Assembly: GCA_016744065.1 (NCBI GenBank)
Contig: JADGFA010000024.1
Coordinates: 1-60,032, forward strand
From: Gammaproteobacteria bacterium
Lineage (GTDB): Bacteria > Pseudomonadota > Gammaproteobacteria > SZUA-229
DNA length: 60,032 bases
Direction: 5' to 3'
Positions within the stretch are counted from its first letter, which is position 1. Each line of letters begins with the position of its first letter. Below the pieces are notes generated by a model. That model was given only the letters and a program-made list of their open reading frames with translations, was not told where the DNA came from and did no database searches. Position numbers and translations under genes: made by a program. Of this stretch, positions 1 to 8,667 are shown piece by piece.

Positions 1-71
1 GACAGCGCCATACCAATCTCAGGCAACTTTGACTGTATTTCTGGCATTTGAACTTCACCTGCCCTACTCAT
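1..71 (-). CDS. exbD: ExbD/TolR-family protein, N-terminus only
   Basis: Partial gene running off the left edge; only about 23 N-terminal codons are visible (MSRAGEVQMPEIQ...). Its ATG overlaps the end of the upstream exbB-like gene inside the string ATGAGTAG, so the two are translationally coupled. The ExbD call rests on position directly after an ExbB-type proton channel and a TonB receptor, not on visible domain sequence. TolR would be the alternative. Confidence 0.55.
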   Translation of the reverse strand, partial: MSRAGEVQMPEIQSKLPEIGMAL

Positions 72-684
72 GCCTGATTCCTGCTGTTATGGCATGGCTT
101 CTGGCAATAATTAGTTGTGCTGATTGATGAATCAAGACCAACAGTTCATTCAATTTTTTTGACAAAAGATGATGCATAAATATAACGGGAATAGCAAAAA
201 CAAGGCCACTTGCCGTTGTCAGCAAAGCCTGTGATATACCTTCAGCCATAGCCTCTGGCTTACCGCTACCATGAATCGCAATGACTTCAAAAACATTAAT
301 CATGCCGAGTACTGTTCCTAATAAACCTAGCATGGGTAGCAAACTACCAATGGTTGCTATTGTTTCCATATAACCTGCCTGTTTTGGAACCAGCGATGTT
401 AATTGCATATTTATCTCATCTGCCACATTTTTTTCTACTGTTATATATTTTTTATTAATACTCTTAATCATTAAGGCTACGGGGCTCTTACTATTCCCTC
501 CCCGAAAAGAAAATATATCATCATTATCCTGTAACCATTGATATTCAAGATAACTATTCTTTAATTTTTTTAATGTAACCATCATCTGCCAGGCAATTAA
601 AGAAAAGGCATGAATTGCGACAATAAAAATAACCCACATCAAAGGCCCGCCTGTTTCCATTATTTTCATAAATTCAATATTCAT
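64..684 (-). CDS. exbB: MotA/TolQ/ExbB proton channel family protein
   Basis: Inner-membrane proton-channel subunit of the TonB-ExbB-ExbD motor that energises outer-membrane receptors. At 206 aa it has the family layout: one membrane segment near residues 15-35, a cytoplasmic loop, then the conserved two-helix region from about 110 (GSLLPMLGLLGTVLGM) to 180. It lies 20 bp downstream of the TonB-dependent receptor and overlaps the following exbD-like start, so the three are probably one transcription unit serving that receptor. TolQ is unlikely because no tol-pal genes are visible, though the window edge limits this. Confidence 0.9.
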   Translation of the reverse strand: MNIEFMKIMETGGPLMWVIFIVAIHAFSLIAWQMMVTLKKLKNSYLEYQWLQDNDDIFSFRGGNSKSPVALMIKSINKKYITVEKNVADEINMQLTSLVPKQAGYMETIATIGSLLPMLGLLGTVLGMINVFEVIAIHGSGKPEAMAEGISQALLTTASGLVFAIPVIFMHHLLSKKLNELLVLIHQSAQLIIARSHAITAGIRHE

Positions 685-704
685 TCATATTCTCTTTTTT
701 AAAA

Positions 705-3047
705 TTAAAACTCATATGCTATGCCGATATATGGGAAAAAACCCAAACCTGATATTTTATCTGGATTATCTATATATTCATATTCATCACCATAATCATA
801 TTCTGTTATATTTTTTCTAAATGTTATGTTCTGTAAGTCAATATAGGCTGTTAATTTTGACTCATTAAAGAGATAACTTCTGCCGATACGTAAATCAATT
901 TTATAATAAACTGGGGTTCGCTCCGCATTATGTTTTCCAAATTCAGGTATCCACCGACTATCTGGATCACTGTCATCTTCTCTATGCCTTCCCGTTACCT
1001 GCGTATAAGGTGTTCCTGAATGAAATTGTGCTTTTATACTCCAGTCCCAGTACTTCCACTTTTCACCTCTAAAAGGTTGTCCCCACACCGCTGTTAATCT
1101 CCAGGGCTGATCACCTGAAAACTTTCTGGTGATCTGTGTAATTTCATTGGTTCTTTCTGACTTCGACCATGACGCTGATAACCAGCCAATTTTTTTACCT
1201 ATTGCTTTACGCTTAATAAACAGGTCAAGACCATACGCAACACCTGTTCCTTCATTAGCATAAATATCAGGTGGTTCCAGTTCATCGATACTAATAATAA
1301 GATTTTTCATCGGTTTATGATAAACCTCAGCTTTAACTGTATATACAGGGTCAATCTGGTGCTCAATACCAATAATACGGTGCTCTGATTCCGTCACTTC
1401 CAACGCAGGATTACCGAACACTTCTATAATTTTACTGGAATCAGGTATTTGCACAAAACGCCCCCAGCTTGCTGTTAATAATGTATCTTTTTCTATTTGA
1501 TACTCCATATTTAATCGAGGAGAGACTTCATGCTGTTCATAACCACCAGATATAGAAACATTACTATAATTAGCACCTAATGTTGTTGAGAAATTTTCTG
1601 TCCAGTTTTTCCTAAATTTAAAATATGGACTAAACGATTTCCCATATAAGGTTTTTTTTAACCTGAATTTATCCTGTGATGTTAAATCAAAATTAATATC
1701 ATTTTCATCTGGCAGTCGAATTGAAAAAAGATCAAGTGGATCTTTTTTATATGAAGAAGCTATACCATAAGTCAGCGTTGTATCCTTTATTGGCCTGTGT
1801 ATTATTTCCGGTTGCCATAAAAAAGAACTGGATTCGGTATTATAAAAATAAGGCTCACCATCATCATTATGCCCATATAAAAAACTGGATTTAACATGGT
1901 AATATGACAGCGTCATAATATGACTCCAGTTTTTATTCCATATTTGCCTCCATGTCTGCCCTATGGTCTGATATTCAGTTTTTGCATCCAGGGCACCGGC
2001 AAGTTGCGGATCTGATTTAGCTGAGTCTGTAATATTCAGTCTGATTTCATCTCCAGCAGAAAAAATATATGTATCAAGATAACCTTTTTCCAGATTATGA
2101 TGATATAAAGCCTGAAAGTCATAAAAACGTGGAACCAGTGTTATTTCATCATCATCCTCATCATCATTAAAATCAGATGGTGACAAAATCGCATCAAGAT
2201 AGCTTCGCCGCCCGCCAATAAAATAACTATCTTCAGGAATATTTTTAGAATCCGTACCAGCACCACCGACAGGCCCCTCAACAAGGAATGATGTGGTTAT
2301 TGTAGATATGTCTATATAGGTATGTTTACGATCATTTTTAGGATTACGCAACTTCACATCAATAGCTCCACCTAATGCATCACCATATTCAATAGGAAAA
2401 CCACCTGGAAAAATATTTATATCTTCAACAAGCTCAGGGTGTAACGTCGACTGAAAACCACCGAAATGATAAATATAACCAACCGGTGCACGATTTACCC
2501 AGAATATATTTTCATCTGAATCACTCCCGCGTAAATAAACAGCTGAACTATTTTCTTCTGCTTCAATTACACCTGGTAATGCAGTTATTGCTTTTACTGG
2601 ATCACCATTAGCACCCGGCGCTTTTTTTAATTCCTCTATTGATAAACTAATTTTTGAAGATTTTTCTATAATTCGATTGGCATTTACTTCCAGTGTTTCA
2701 CCTTCAAATACCTGTGGACTTATGTAAATTGTATATTCAGATTTTTTACTAAGGGGTATATTTATAGAAATATCATATCCGGCAGCAATGACTTTAATAC
2801 GCTCCGGATATTCAATATTTTTAAATATGACCCTGCCCTTTTTATCCGTCTGCTCATAAACGACATCATCAGAGTGGGGCTCACCTTCTATTTTTTCAAG
2901 AACGACCGTAGCATCCTCAACCGGGTCACCCGTGCCTTTTTGTTTAATATTTAGTGTAATTGAGTCTGCATAACTATAACTTGTTGATATAATTAATATT
3001 AGTAATAATTGAACTGTACTTGATAATAACCCCAAAGTATTCCCCAT
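705..3047 (-). CDS. TonB-dependent outer membrane receptor
   Basis: 780 aa outer-membrane gated porin. A hydrophobic signal peptide (about residues 1-27) is followed by a carboxypeptidase-regulatory-like beta-sandwich (about 30-115), a plug domain (about 130-235, with LPGVIEAEE and a YLRGSDSDENIFWVNRAPVG stretch), and a beta-barrel ending in the typical aromatic terminus YEF. The N-terminal sandwich is common in SusC-like or peptide/metal receptors. The substrate cannot be read from sequence. First gene of a receptor-exbB-exbD unit, so it has its own motor rather than relying on a shared one. Confidence 0.93.
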   Translation of the reverse strand: MGNTLGLLSSTVQLLLILIISTSYSYADSITLNIKQKGTGDPVEDATVVLEKIEGEPHSDDVVYEQTDKKGRVIFKNIEYPERIKVIAAGYDISINIPLSKKSEYTIYISPQVFEGETLEVNANRIIEKSSKISLSIEELKKAPGANGDPVKAITALPGVIEAEENSSAVYLRGSDSDENIFWVNRAPVGYIYHFGGFQSTLHPELVEDINIFPGGFPIEYGDALGGAIDVKLRNPKNDRKHTYIDISTITTSFLVEGPVGGAGTDSKNIPEDSYFIGGRRSYLDAILSPSDFNDDEDDDEITLVPRFYDFQALYHHNLEKGYLDTYIFSAGDEIRLNITDSAKSDPQLAGALDAKTEYQTIGQTWRQIWNKNWSHIMTLSYYHVKSSFLYGHNDDGEPYFYNTESSSFLWQPEIIHRPIKDTTLTYGIASSYKKDPLDLFSIRLPDENDINFDLTSQDKFRLKKTLYGKSFSPYFKFRKNWTENFSTTLGANYSNVSISGGYEQHEVSPRLNMEYQIEKDTLLTASWGRFVQIPDSSKIIEVFGNPALEVTESEHRIIGIEHQIDPVYTVKAEVYHKPMKNLIISIDELEPPDIYANEGTGVAYGLDLFIKRKAIGKKIGWLSASWSKSERTNEITQITRKFSGDQPWRLTAVWGQPFRGEKWKYWDWSIKAQFHSGTPYTQVTGRHREDDSDPDSRWIPEFGKHNAERTPVYYKIDLRIGRSYLFNESKLTAYIDLQNITFRKNITEYDYGDEYEYIDNPDKISGLGFFPYIGIAYEF

Positions 3048-3336
3048 GATTGATTGCTACAGGAATACTAAAAGTAAGTGATCTTTGCGTCTGTAAGAGA
3101 AATGTTCAGAAATGTAACAATGTGTAACAGCTATATTATCAAAAGTAGAGTCGATTACAGCTTAGTTGAATTCAGGGCTATTAATTAGTGTATGCGGCAT
3201 TAAGCATTAAAAGACACCTAATTAGAATTCATTTTAAAAATCAGAGGAAAAACTTAATTTTTTAGTATACCGGGACATTTTCTAACCACTCCAGGTTAAT
3301 CGCTTCCTCATACTCATTGCACAATATTATGATCTA

Positions 3337-3651
3337 TTAGTAAAACCTGCGATCTTTACGACGTTTGCCTGCCTGTTGAATGACCACGCCTTTGATGTGT
3401 GTCGGGCCTTTGAATTCTTCTGTTTCATAAAGATCATTTAAAGGCACTAGATAATGCTTACCTTCAAACTCTCTGTACTGACGGAATGTATATTCATCTT
3501 TTGCATCTAACGCAACCACATAACAGTTATCACGAATAATACCCTCCGGGTCTACAACGATAACAACACCATCCATAAACTCGGGCTGCATTGAATCACC
3601 TAAAACTTGTAATGCAAAGGGCTCGGCTTTACTACAGGATGATGCTTCCAT
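3337..3651 (-). CDS. LexA/UmuD-fold S24 peptidase-like protein with altered catalytic lysine
   Basis: 104 aa protein consisting only of the S24 (LexA C-terminal) fold with no DNA-binding domain. The nucleophile motif is intact (LGDSMQP, Ser20). The position 37 residues later, where LexA has its general-base lysine (Ser119/Lys156), is Arg57 in YTFRQY. Self-cleavage is therefore doubtful. It ends in a basic tail (KRRKDRRFY). It stands alone, divergent from sqr across a 336-bp spacer containing a palindrome. Family clear; role unknown. Confidence 0.75.
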   Translation of the reverse strand: MEASSCSKAEPFALQVLGDSMQPEFMDGVVIVVDPEGIIRDNCYVVALDAKDEYTFRQYREFEGKHYLVPLNDLYETEEFKGPTHIKGVVIQQAGKRRKDRRFY

Positions 3652-3987
3652 TAGAGAACTCTTATCTAGATATTAAATTAGCTGGTCAATAATTATACAC
3701 TAATATTAACTGCAATAATGCCCCTCCGAACAGGGTTAACTCATATGCTGTTATTATGGTATACCGCGGAAACAACATTGGAGCTCTACTCATCGTCTAA
3801 GTACCCCTTCATTAAAAAATAAACAACATGTCATGTCATGACAATTATGACATGACATGACTGAATATTACTTCATAATAATACTATTAATTATCCTAAC
3901 TAACTGATTAATATAACCATATTAACTTGGCCTAATACTTGTAATGCCTTAACTACTATTCTCTTATAACTTCTAAGGATATTACTC
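3652..3987. other. Divergent intergenic region upstream of sqr
   Basis: 336 bp between the S24-like gene (leftward) and sqr (rightward). It holds the perfect 13-bp inverted repeat listed separately and AT-rich sequence; sqr has a good ribosome binding site (AAGGA, about 9 bp before the ATG). No coding sequence seen. Confidence 0.6.
3827..3859. promoter_or_regulatory. Perfect 13-bp inverted repeat upstream of sqr
   Basis: Arms CATGTCATGTCAT and ATGACATGACATG are separated by 7 bp (GACAATT). Each arm contains tandem TCATG units. It sits about 130 bp before the sqr start and has no following T-run, so an operator or cruciform is more likely than a terminator. It does not resemble the BigR/SqrR-type sulfide-responsive operators I know. 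Confidence 0.6.
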
Positions 3988-5259
3988 ATGGCACATATTG
4001 CAATAATCGGCGCTGGCGTAGGCGGCCTCCCCTGCGCATATGAAATGCGCGAAGAATTAGGTAAAGAACACAGCATCACCGTTATCAATAATCGCGACCA
4101 TTTTCAGTTCACTCCATCTAACCCATGGGTAGCCGTTGGTTGGCGTACAGCAAAAGACATTGCTGTACCATTGAAACCTGTACTGGATAAAAAAGGCATC
4201 GAATTAATCGTCGATACAGTAACGGAACTGGATGCTGAAAATAATACGCTCAATTTTGCCTCTGCTACTCCTCTGAAATATGACTATCTGGTTATCGCAA
4301 CTGGACCAAGACTGGCATTTGAAGAAGTACCAGGATCAGGCCCTGATGGTCACACATCGTCAATCTGTACATCAGAACATGCCGTAACAACATACGAACA
4401 GTTTCAGGAATTATTAAATAATCCTGGACCTATTGTCGTTGGTGCTATGCCTTTTGCCAGCTGCTTTGGCCCTGCCTATGAGTTTGCATTTATTGTTGAC
4501 GCCGAATTACGTAAACGTAAAGTTCGCCATAAATTTCCAATGACATATGTAACATCCGAACCTTATATAGGACACCTGGGTTTGGGTGGCGTTGGTGACT
4601 CAAAAAGCATGCTTGAATCAGATTTACGTGCCCACGATATAAAATTCATCACTAATGCTAAAACAACAAAAGTTGAAGAGGGTAAATTATTTTGTGAAGA
4701 GCTGGATAATACGGGTAATGTATTAAAAGAACATGAAATTGATTTTAATTTTTCAATGATGCTACCTGCTTTTAAAGGTGTTGAAGCGATAGTGAATGTT
4801 GAAGGCTTATGCAACCCTCGTGGTTTTGTGCTAATTGATGACAATCAACGTAACCCTAAATATACAAACATCTATTCTGCAGGTGTCTGCGTTGCTATAC
4901 CTCCTGTTGAGGCAACACCAGTTCCAACTGGTGCCCCTAAAACCGGCTATATGATTGAAACAATGGCAACCGCCATTGTAAAAAATATTGGTCATGAACT
5001 GCGTGGTGAAGCACCTGAAAAATGTGGTACATGGAATGCTATTTGCCTGGCTGATATGGGTGACACTGGAGCAGCGTTTGTAGCGATACCACAAATACCA
5101 CCGCGTAATGTGACCTGGTTTAAGAAAGGAAAATGGGTACACCAGGCAAAAATTGGTTTTGAAAAATACTTCCTGCGTAAAATGCGAAAAGGCAAAACAG
5201 ACTCTGTATTTGAAGTCTTTATTTTAAAAGCACTGGGTATTGAAAAGCTGGAAAAATAA
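3988..5259 (+). CDS. sqr: Sulfide:quinone oxidoreductase, type I
   Basis: Membrane-associated flavoprotein that oxidises sulfide and passes electrons to quinone. The 423 aa sequence follows Rhodobacter-type SQR closely: FAD-binding GAGVGGLPCAYEMRE at the N-terminus, SNPWVAVGWR near 44-53, and cysteines at 127, 159 and 353, the same positions as the three redox cysteines of the Rhodobacter capsulatus enzyme. It also keeps VTSEPYIGHLGLGGVGD, the NPRGFV segment and the C-terminal amphipathic membrane anchor. It is monocistronic, with a strong AAGGA ribosome binding site, a palindrome upstream and a hairpin downstream. This is the main evidence for sulfide oxidation in this organism. Confidence 0.97.
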   Translation: MAHIAIIGAGVGGLPCAYEMREELGKEHSITVINNRDHFQFTPSNPWVAVGWRTAKDIAVPLKPVLDKKGIELIVDTVTELDAENNTLNFASATPLKYDYLVIATGPRLAFEEVPGSGPDGHTSSICTSEHAVTTYEQFQELLNNPGPIVVGAMPFASCFGPAYEFAFIVDAELRKRKVRHKFPMTYVTSEPYIGHLGLGGVGDSKSMLESDLRAHDIKFITNAKTTKVEEGKLFCEELDNTGNVLKEHEIDFNFSMMLPAFKGVEAIVNVEGLCNPRGFVLIDDNQRNPKYTNIYSAGVCVAIPPVEATPVPTGAPKTGYMIETMATAIVKNIGHELRGEAPEKCGTWNAICLADMGDTGAAFVAIPQIPPRNVTWFKKGKWVHQAKIGFEKYFLRKMRKGKTDSVFEVFILKALGIEKLEK

Positions 5260-5268
5260 CCAGGAGAT

Positions 5269-5300
5269 ACCAGCGGGACATAAACATTATACCCGCTGGT
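5269..5300 (+). terminator. Hairpin after sqr
   Basis: Arms ACCAGCGGG and CCCGCTGGT form a perfect 9-bp stem around a 14-nt loop, 10 bp after the sqr stop. Only a short T-containing tail follows, so it may act as a weak terminator or mRNA stabiliser. Confidence 0.6.
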
Positions 5301-5322
5301 TTACCCTTACCTTACATAATAA

Positions 5323-5336
5323 TTGATCTATATCAA
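5323..5336. promoter_or_regulatory. FNR/ANR-type box
   Basis: TTGATCTATATCAA is a perfect match to the FNR consensus TTGAT-N4-ATCAA. It lies 180 bp upstream of the PilJ/NarX-like gene at 5516 and downstream of the sqr hairpin, so the rightward gene is the likely target. Confidence 0.7.
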
Positions 5337-5515
5337 TAATATTAAATCCTGTTAAGTACACTTCTTGAAATATAGATATATTCGTTTAACCTTATGAACG
5401 AATTAACCACAACTAAATGACTACGAAATTAAATCCTGAAATTAAGGATTTTTAAATTAAGGATCTTCAAGCTTAATTTAAAGTTATTTCTCAATCAATA
5501 CAGGTCATTACTAAC

Positions 5516-6295
5516 ATGTCTCGCTTCAATAAATTTTTATCCCTGCTTCTGCTGGGATTTTGTACACTTATACCTGTTCACAGTTCTGCTGAGATTCAGA
5601 ACTTTTCCTCTGCAATAAATATAGCGGGGCGACAGAGAATGCTTAGCCAGCGTATCGTTGCAACATATAGTCAAATTGGCCAGAAAATTAGAGAAAAAAA
5701 AAGCAAACAGCAGTTAAAAGATGCCATTAATTTATTTGATCAGCAATTAGATGAATTAAAAACATACCAGCCCACAGGTAATATCAACAGACAACTGGAA
5801 AAAGTTACTCAGCTATGGTATCCCATGCGTCTGATTGCGACAAAACCCATACAGCGGGATAAAGCAGAAGCACTAAAAAACCTTTCGGACGATGTACTCA
5901 AAGCATCAAACCAGGTGGTTGTTATGCTACAGGAAAAATACAACTCACAGGTTGGTAACCTGGTAAATATTTCAGGCCGTCAACGAATGCTCTCTCAGCG
6001 TATGTCCAGCTTATATATGTTACAAAGCTGGGGGTTTTCCAATATTGAATATTCAAACGATTACTCTCAGACAATTAATGAATTCAAACAGGCTTTATCA
6101 ATACTTAATAAGTCAAAATTAAATACCCGAAAAATAAACAAAAAATTAAATAAGGTAAGAAAAGAGTTTGCCATGTTTGAAATGAGCTCACATAAAAACA
6201 ATGGTAAATTTATTCCTTTATTAGTAAAAATGTCAGCCGATAAACTATTAAATATAATGAATGATATTACGCTCTTATATGAGCAGCTTGAATAA
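5516..6295 (+). CDS. Periplasmic protein with two PilJ/NarX-like sensor repeats
   Basis: 259 aa with a cleavable signal peptide (about 1-26) and no other membrane segment. It contains two copies of the type IV pili chemotaxis-transducer N-terminal module: AGRQRMLSQRIVATY near residues 38-52 and SGRQRMLSQRMSSLY near 152-166. The arginine/methionine-rich helix resembles the nitrate-binding P-box of NarX/NarQ. Without transmembrane or kinase parts it is probably a soluble periplasmic binding protein. The upstream FNR box and the nap operon in this window fit a nitrate-related role, but that is inference. Confidence 0.75.
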   Translation: MSRFNKFLSLLLLGFCTLIPVHSSAEIQNFSSAINIAGRQRMLSQRIVATYSQIGQKIREKKSKQQLKDAINLFDQQLDELKTYQPTGNINRQLEKVTQLWYPMRLIATKPIQRDKAEALKNLSDDVLKASNQVVVMLQEKYNSQVGNLVNISGRQRMLSQRMSSLYMLQSWGFSNIEYSNDYSQTINEFKQALSILNKSKLNTRKINKKLNKVRKEFAMFEMSSHKNNGKFIPLLVKMSADKLLNIMNDITLLYEQLE

Positions 6296-6316
6296 AAATT
6301 AGTATTACCTGTAGCC

Positions 6317-6335
6317 TGACTATTCAGGATAGTCA
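6317..6335. terminator. Small hairpin between convergent genes
   Basis: TGACTAT-TCAGG-ATAGTCA stem-loop placed between the ends of the PilJ-like gene and the metA-like gene. Possible bidirectional terminator; weak, with no T-run. Confidence 0.3.
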
Positions 6336-6564
6336 AGCCAGGCAGACTAAGGCACAGACAAAGCATTAGATTTTAAATTTTCCCTGTTACCTGTTCTTCT
6401 CTTTTAGCGCTTTATGTTTTTATATGAAACATACGCCCACTAAATTTCCGTATACTTGCTACAACCATACCAGCCAGACCGCCACTAGCATCAACAAAAC
6501 CGACGCTTAACATCTCGCTCAAAATATCATGCCATTGATAACTTGTTGCTATAATAAACACAGA

Positions 6565-7647
6565 TTACGACATGTTTAATGGATTTTTTATGTCTATATC
6601 ATCCATAAATGGTTTTTTACGATCAGAGTGCGTTAATTGATAAACTAACCCTATCCAGTTTCCTATGACACTGCCCGCCGTATCATGCCAGGTATTATCA
6701 AGAAATTTTATAATTAGACTTTCTGGAAATTCTGCTATATCAATATTATTTTTTTCATTGCCTGCTTCTAATGCTGTTATTACACGTGTTTTATATTCAC
6801 GTAAAATAGCCGATGACTTCATATCAAAATAATACTCAGGAAATGGCGGGTAATCTTTGCGATGCCCTTCAATAAACAATAAGACTTCACGCTTATATTC
6901 TTTTAATAAAGAAATAGTATCGTACTCAGGGTGCCCCTGAAAAAACACACTACGAAAACCATCCTCTGACGTTGCCAGATGCACACAACCCGTATCACCT
7001 ACAGCGAGCACCTTTAGCTTAGCCATATCAAACTGTGCTCGGCTCACATCATTCCAACGGGAATGAGGCACATCAAAACGAGTATTAATATCAGCAACTA
7101 ACGGATGCAGTTTATCTGTTACACAGTGAGGATAGACACCCCATTTTTTTTCTGCCTGTGGTTTACGTTTCTGTTTATAACGAAACTCCAGCACCGCATG
7201 AGTTGCCAAACATGAACACAAAGTTGAAGTTACATTTTCATGCGCCCAATCAGCTACTTCTATTAAAGGTTCCCAAAATGCCTGGGTATCTAATTCTGAA
7301 CCAATAACATTTGCACCCGTAATAATCAGGGCATCCAGACCTTGCTGTTTTATTTGCTCAAAACTTTCATAAAACTGATCAATATGCCTCTGTGTTTTTT
7401 CACTGCGAGGCAATTCATTTAAGGTAAATGGATGCACATAAAATTGAGCGATAGGGTTACTTTCACCTATTAATCTGAAAAACTGCCGTTCTGTTGCTGT
7501 TAGTGCGGCATCGGGCATCATATTTAACAGACCAATATGTAACTCTCGAATATCCTGATGTTTTGCAGCATCTGGCGCAAGCACTTTAATACCTTCACCA
7601 CGTAAGCGATTAAATGAAGGTAATTTATTGTGGGCGACTAGTGGCAT
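6565..7647 (-). CDS. metA: MetA-family homoserine (or serine) O-acyltransferase
   Basis: Cytoplasmic class I glutamine-amidotransferase-fold enzyme that activates homoserine for methionine synthesis by O-acylation. 360 aa, longer than E. coli MetA (309), with about 40 extra C-terminal residues. The nucleophile aligns with E. coli Cys142 as Cys146 in STLCSC, and the His/Glu pair is H239/E241 in GHPEYD. The residue aligned with E. coli Gly111, which sets acyl-CoA preference (Gly succinyl, Glu acetyl), appears to be Ile115. The acyl donor is therefore uncertain, and a serine O-succinyltransferase of the same family cannot be excluded. Monocistronic; no SAM riboswitch recognised upstream. Confidence 0.85.
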   Translation of the reverse strand: MPLVAHNKLPSFNRLRGEGIKVLAPDAAKHQDIRELHIGLLNMMPDAALTATERQFFRLIGESNPIAQFYVHPFTLNELPRSEKTQRHIDQFYESFEQIKQQGLDALIITGANVIGSELDTQAFWEPLIEVADWAHENVTSTLCSCLATHAVLEFRYKQKRKPQAEKKWGVYPHCVTDKLHPLVADINTRFDVPHSRWNDVSRAQFDMAKLKVLAVGDTGCVHLATSEDGFRSVFFQGHPEYDTISLLKEYKREVLLFIEGHRKDYPPFPEYYFDMKSSAILREYKTRVITALEAGNEKNNIDIAEFPESLIIKFLDNTWHDTAGSVIGNWIGLVYQLTHSDRKKPFMDDIDIKNPLNMS

Positions 7648-7821
7648 TTAAATTCTGGCTCTTTTTTGTTTACTATATCAGATAAAAAAAATACAAATGA
7701 ACACTCATAACCATCAATGAGCACACATTCTATTCGGCTTATTCACCTATGCGCATTTAACTAATAACGCGTTTGATTTTATTCACGCTCATTTATATTT
7801 TTTACATTTTTTATCTTTTAC

Positions 7822-8667
7822 TCAAGATTCCCTGGCAATTGCCATCTCAAGCAATTTAAGAAAATCATCTTCATTTTTTACTTTAGCTACTTCTTCAGAT
7901 GTTACGGTATAACCCTGCTGAGCAATTTTTTCATAACGAGGAATACGTGAATGAAATAACCGGGGGAAAACCCAACGCGTAAATTCATCCGGATCCATTT
8001 CAGCAGCATACTGAAAACTGTTTTCTTTTAAATAAACAGCTAACTGCTCCTGTAAAAATTCAGCTCGGTAATATAACGGCTTTGGTGCACTTTGTGCCCT
8101 GGCAATTAATTTCTCTTCTTCTGCTTTATTCGTTACCTGAATATATAACATCAATGTATTCTCTGCTAACGTCTCAATCACGCCTGGCTCGTCCAGTTCA
8201 CAAAGACTACCACCCACATCATTAATAAAATGCCGGTAACCATAAATACTCTGTGCTTTTTCAATGAAACCTGGCACATCAAACATAGTTGCTACTTCAG
8301 CTTCACGGTAAAGCGCCTGATGCTTAATAAAATCACTAAGCTCTACACCACCCAGTTCGGGGTTACCCAGTTTACCCACAAAACTCAGAACAGGCCCCAG
8401 GTCATGCACCTTGATGTTATTACGAATATAAATCCAGTCATTACGCAACAGTTCATTCAGAAAGGGCACCTTCATTGCCTGTTGTTTAATCATGTCTAGA
8501 ATAGGTTCATCCAGATAACGAGTACCAATACGATAATCACCAGAAAAGTGAAACCATTGGCTATCCCTCAACATGCTTGATAAATATGTTTTACCCACCC
8601 CGGACATACCCAACAGGGTTACCTTCTTATTTTCCCAGGCTCGAAATTCGTCGACTGTGAACTTCAC
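7822..8667 (-). CDS. P-loop ATPase of unknown function
   Basis: 281 aa cytoplasmic protein with a clear Walker A motif (GMSGVGKT, residues 20-27) immediately after a short N-terminal beta strand, and a possible Walker B-like VATMFDVPG. The remainder, including PDEFTRWVFPRLFHSRIPRYE, matches no family I can name. No signal peptide or membrane segment. It is preceded by a good ribosome binding site (GAGGAATGAG before ATG). Monocistronic. Kinase-like or AAA-like nucleotide-dependent functions are possible; none is asserted. Confidence 0.7.
   Translation of the reverse strand: MKFTVDEFRAWENKKVTLLGMSGVGKTYLSSMLRDSQWFHFSGDYRIGTRYLDEPILDMIKQQAMKVPFLNELLRNDWIYIRNNIKVHDLGPVLSFVGKLGNPELGGVELSDFIKHQALYREAEVATMFDVPGFIEKAQSIYGYRHFINDVGGSLCELDEPGVIETLAENTLMLYIQVTNKAEEEKLIARAQSAPKPLYYRAEFLQEQLAVYLKENSFQYAAEMDPDEFTRWVFPRLFHSRIPRYEKIAQQGYTVTSEEVAKVKNEDDFLKLLEMAIARES

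Noticed and set aside
7648..7821. SAM riboswitch before the metA-like gene
   Set aside because: The AT-rich leader shows no conserved SAM-aptamer helices or core motifs.
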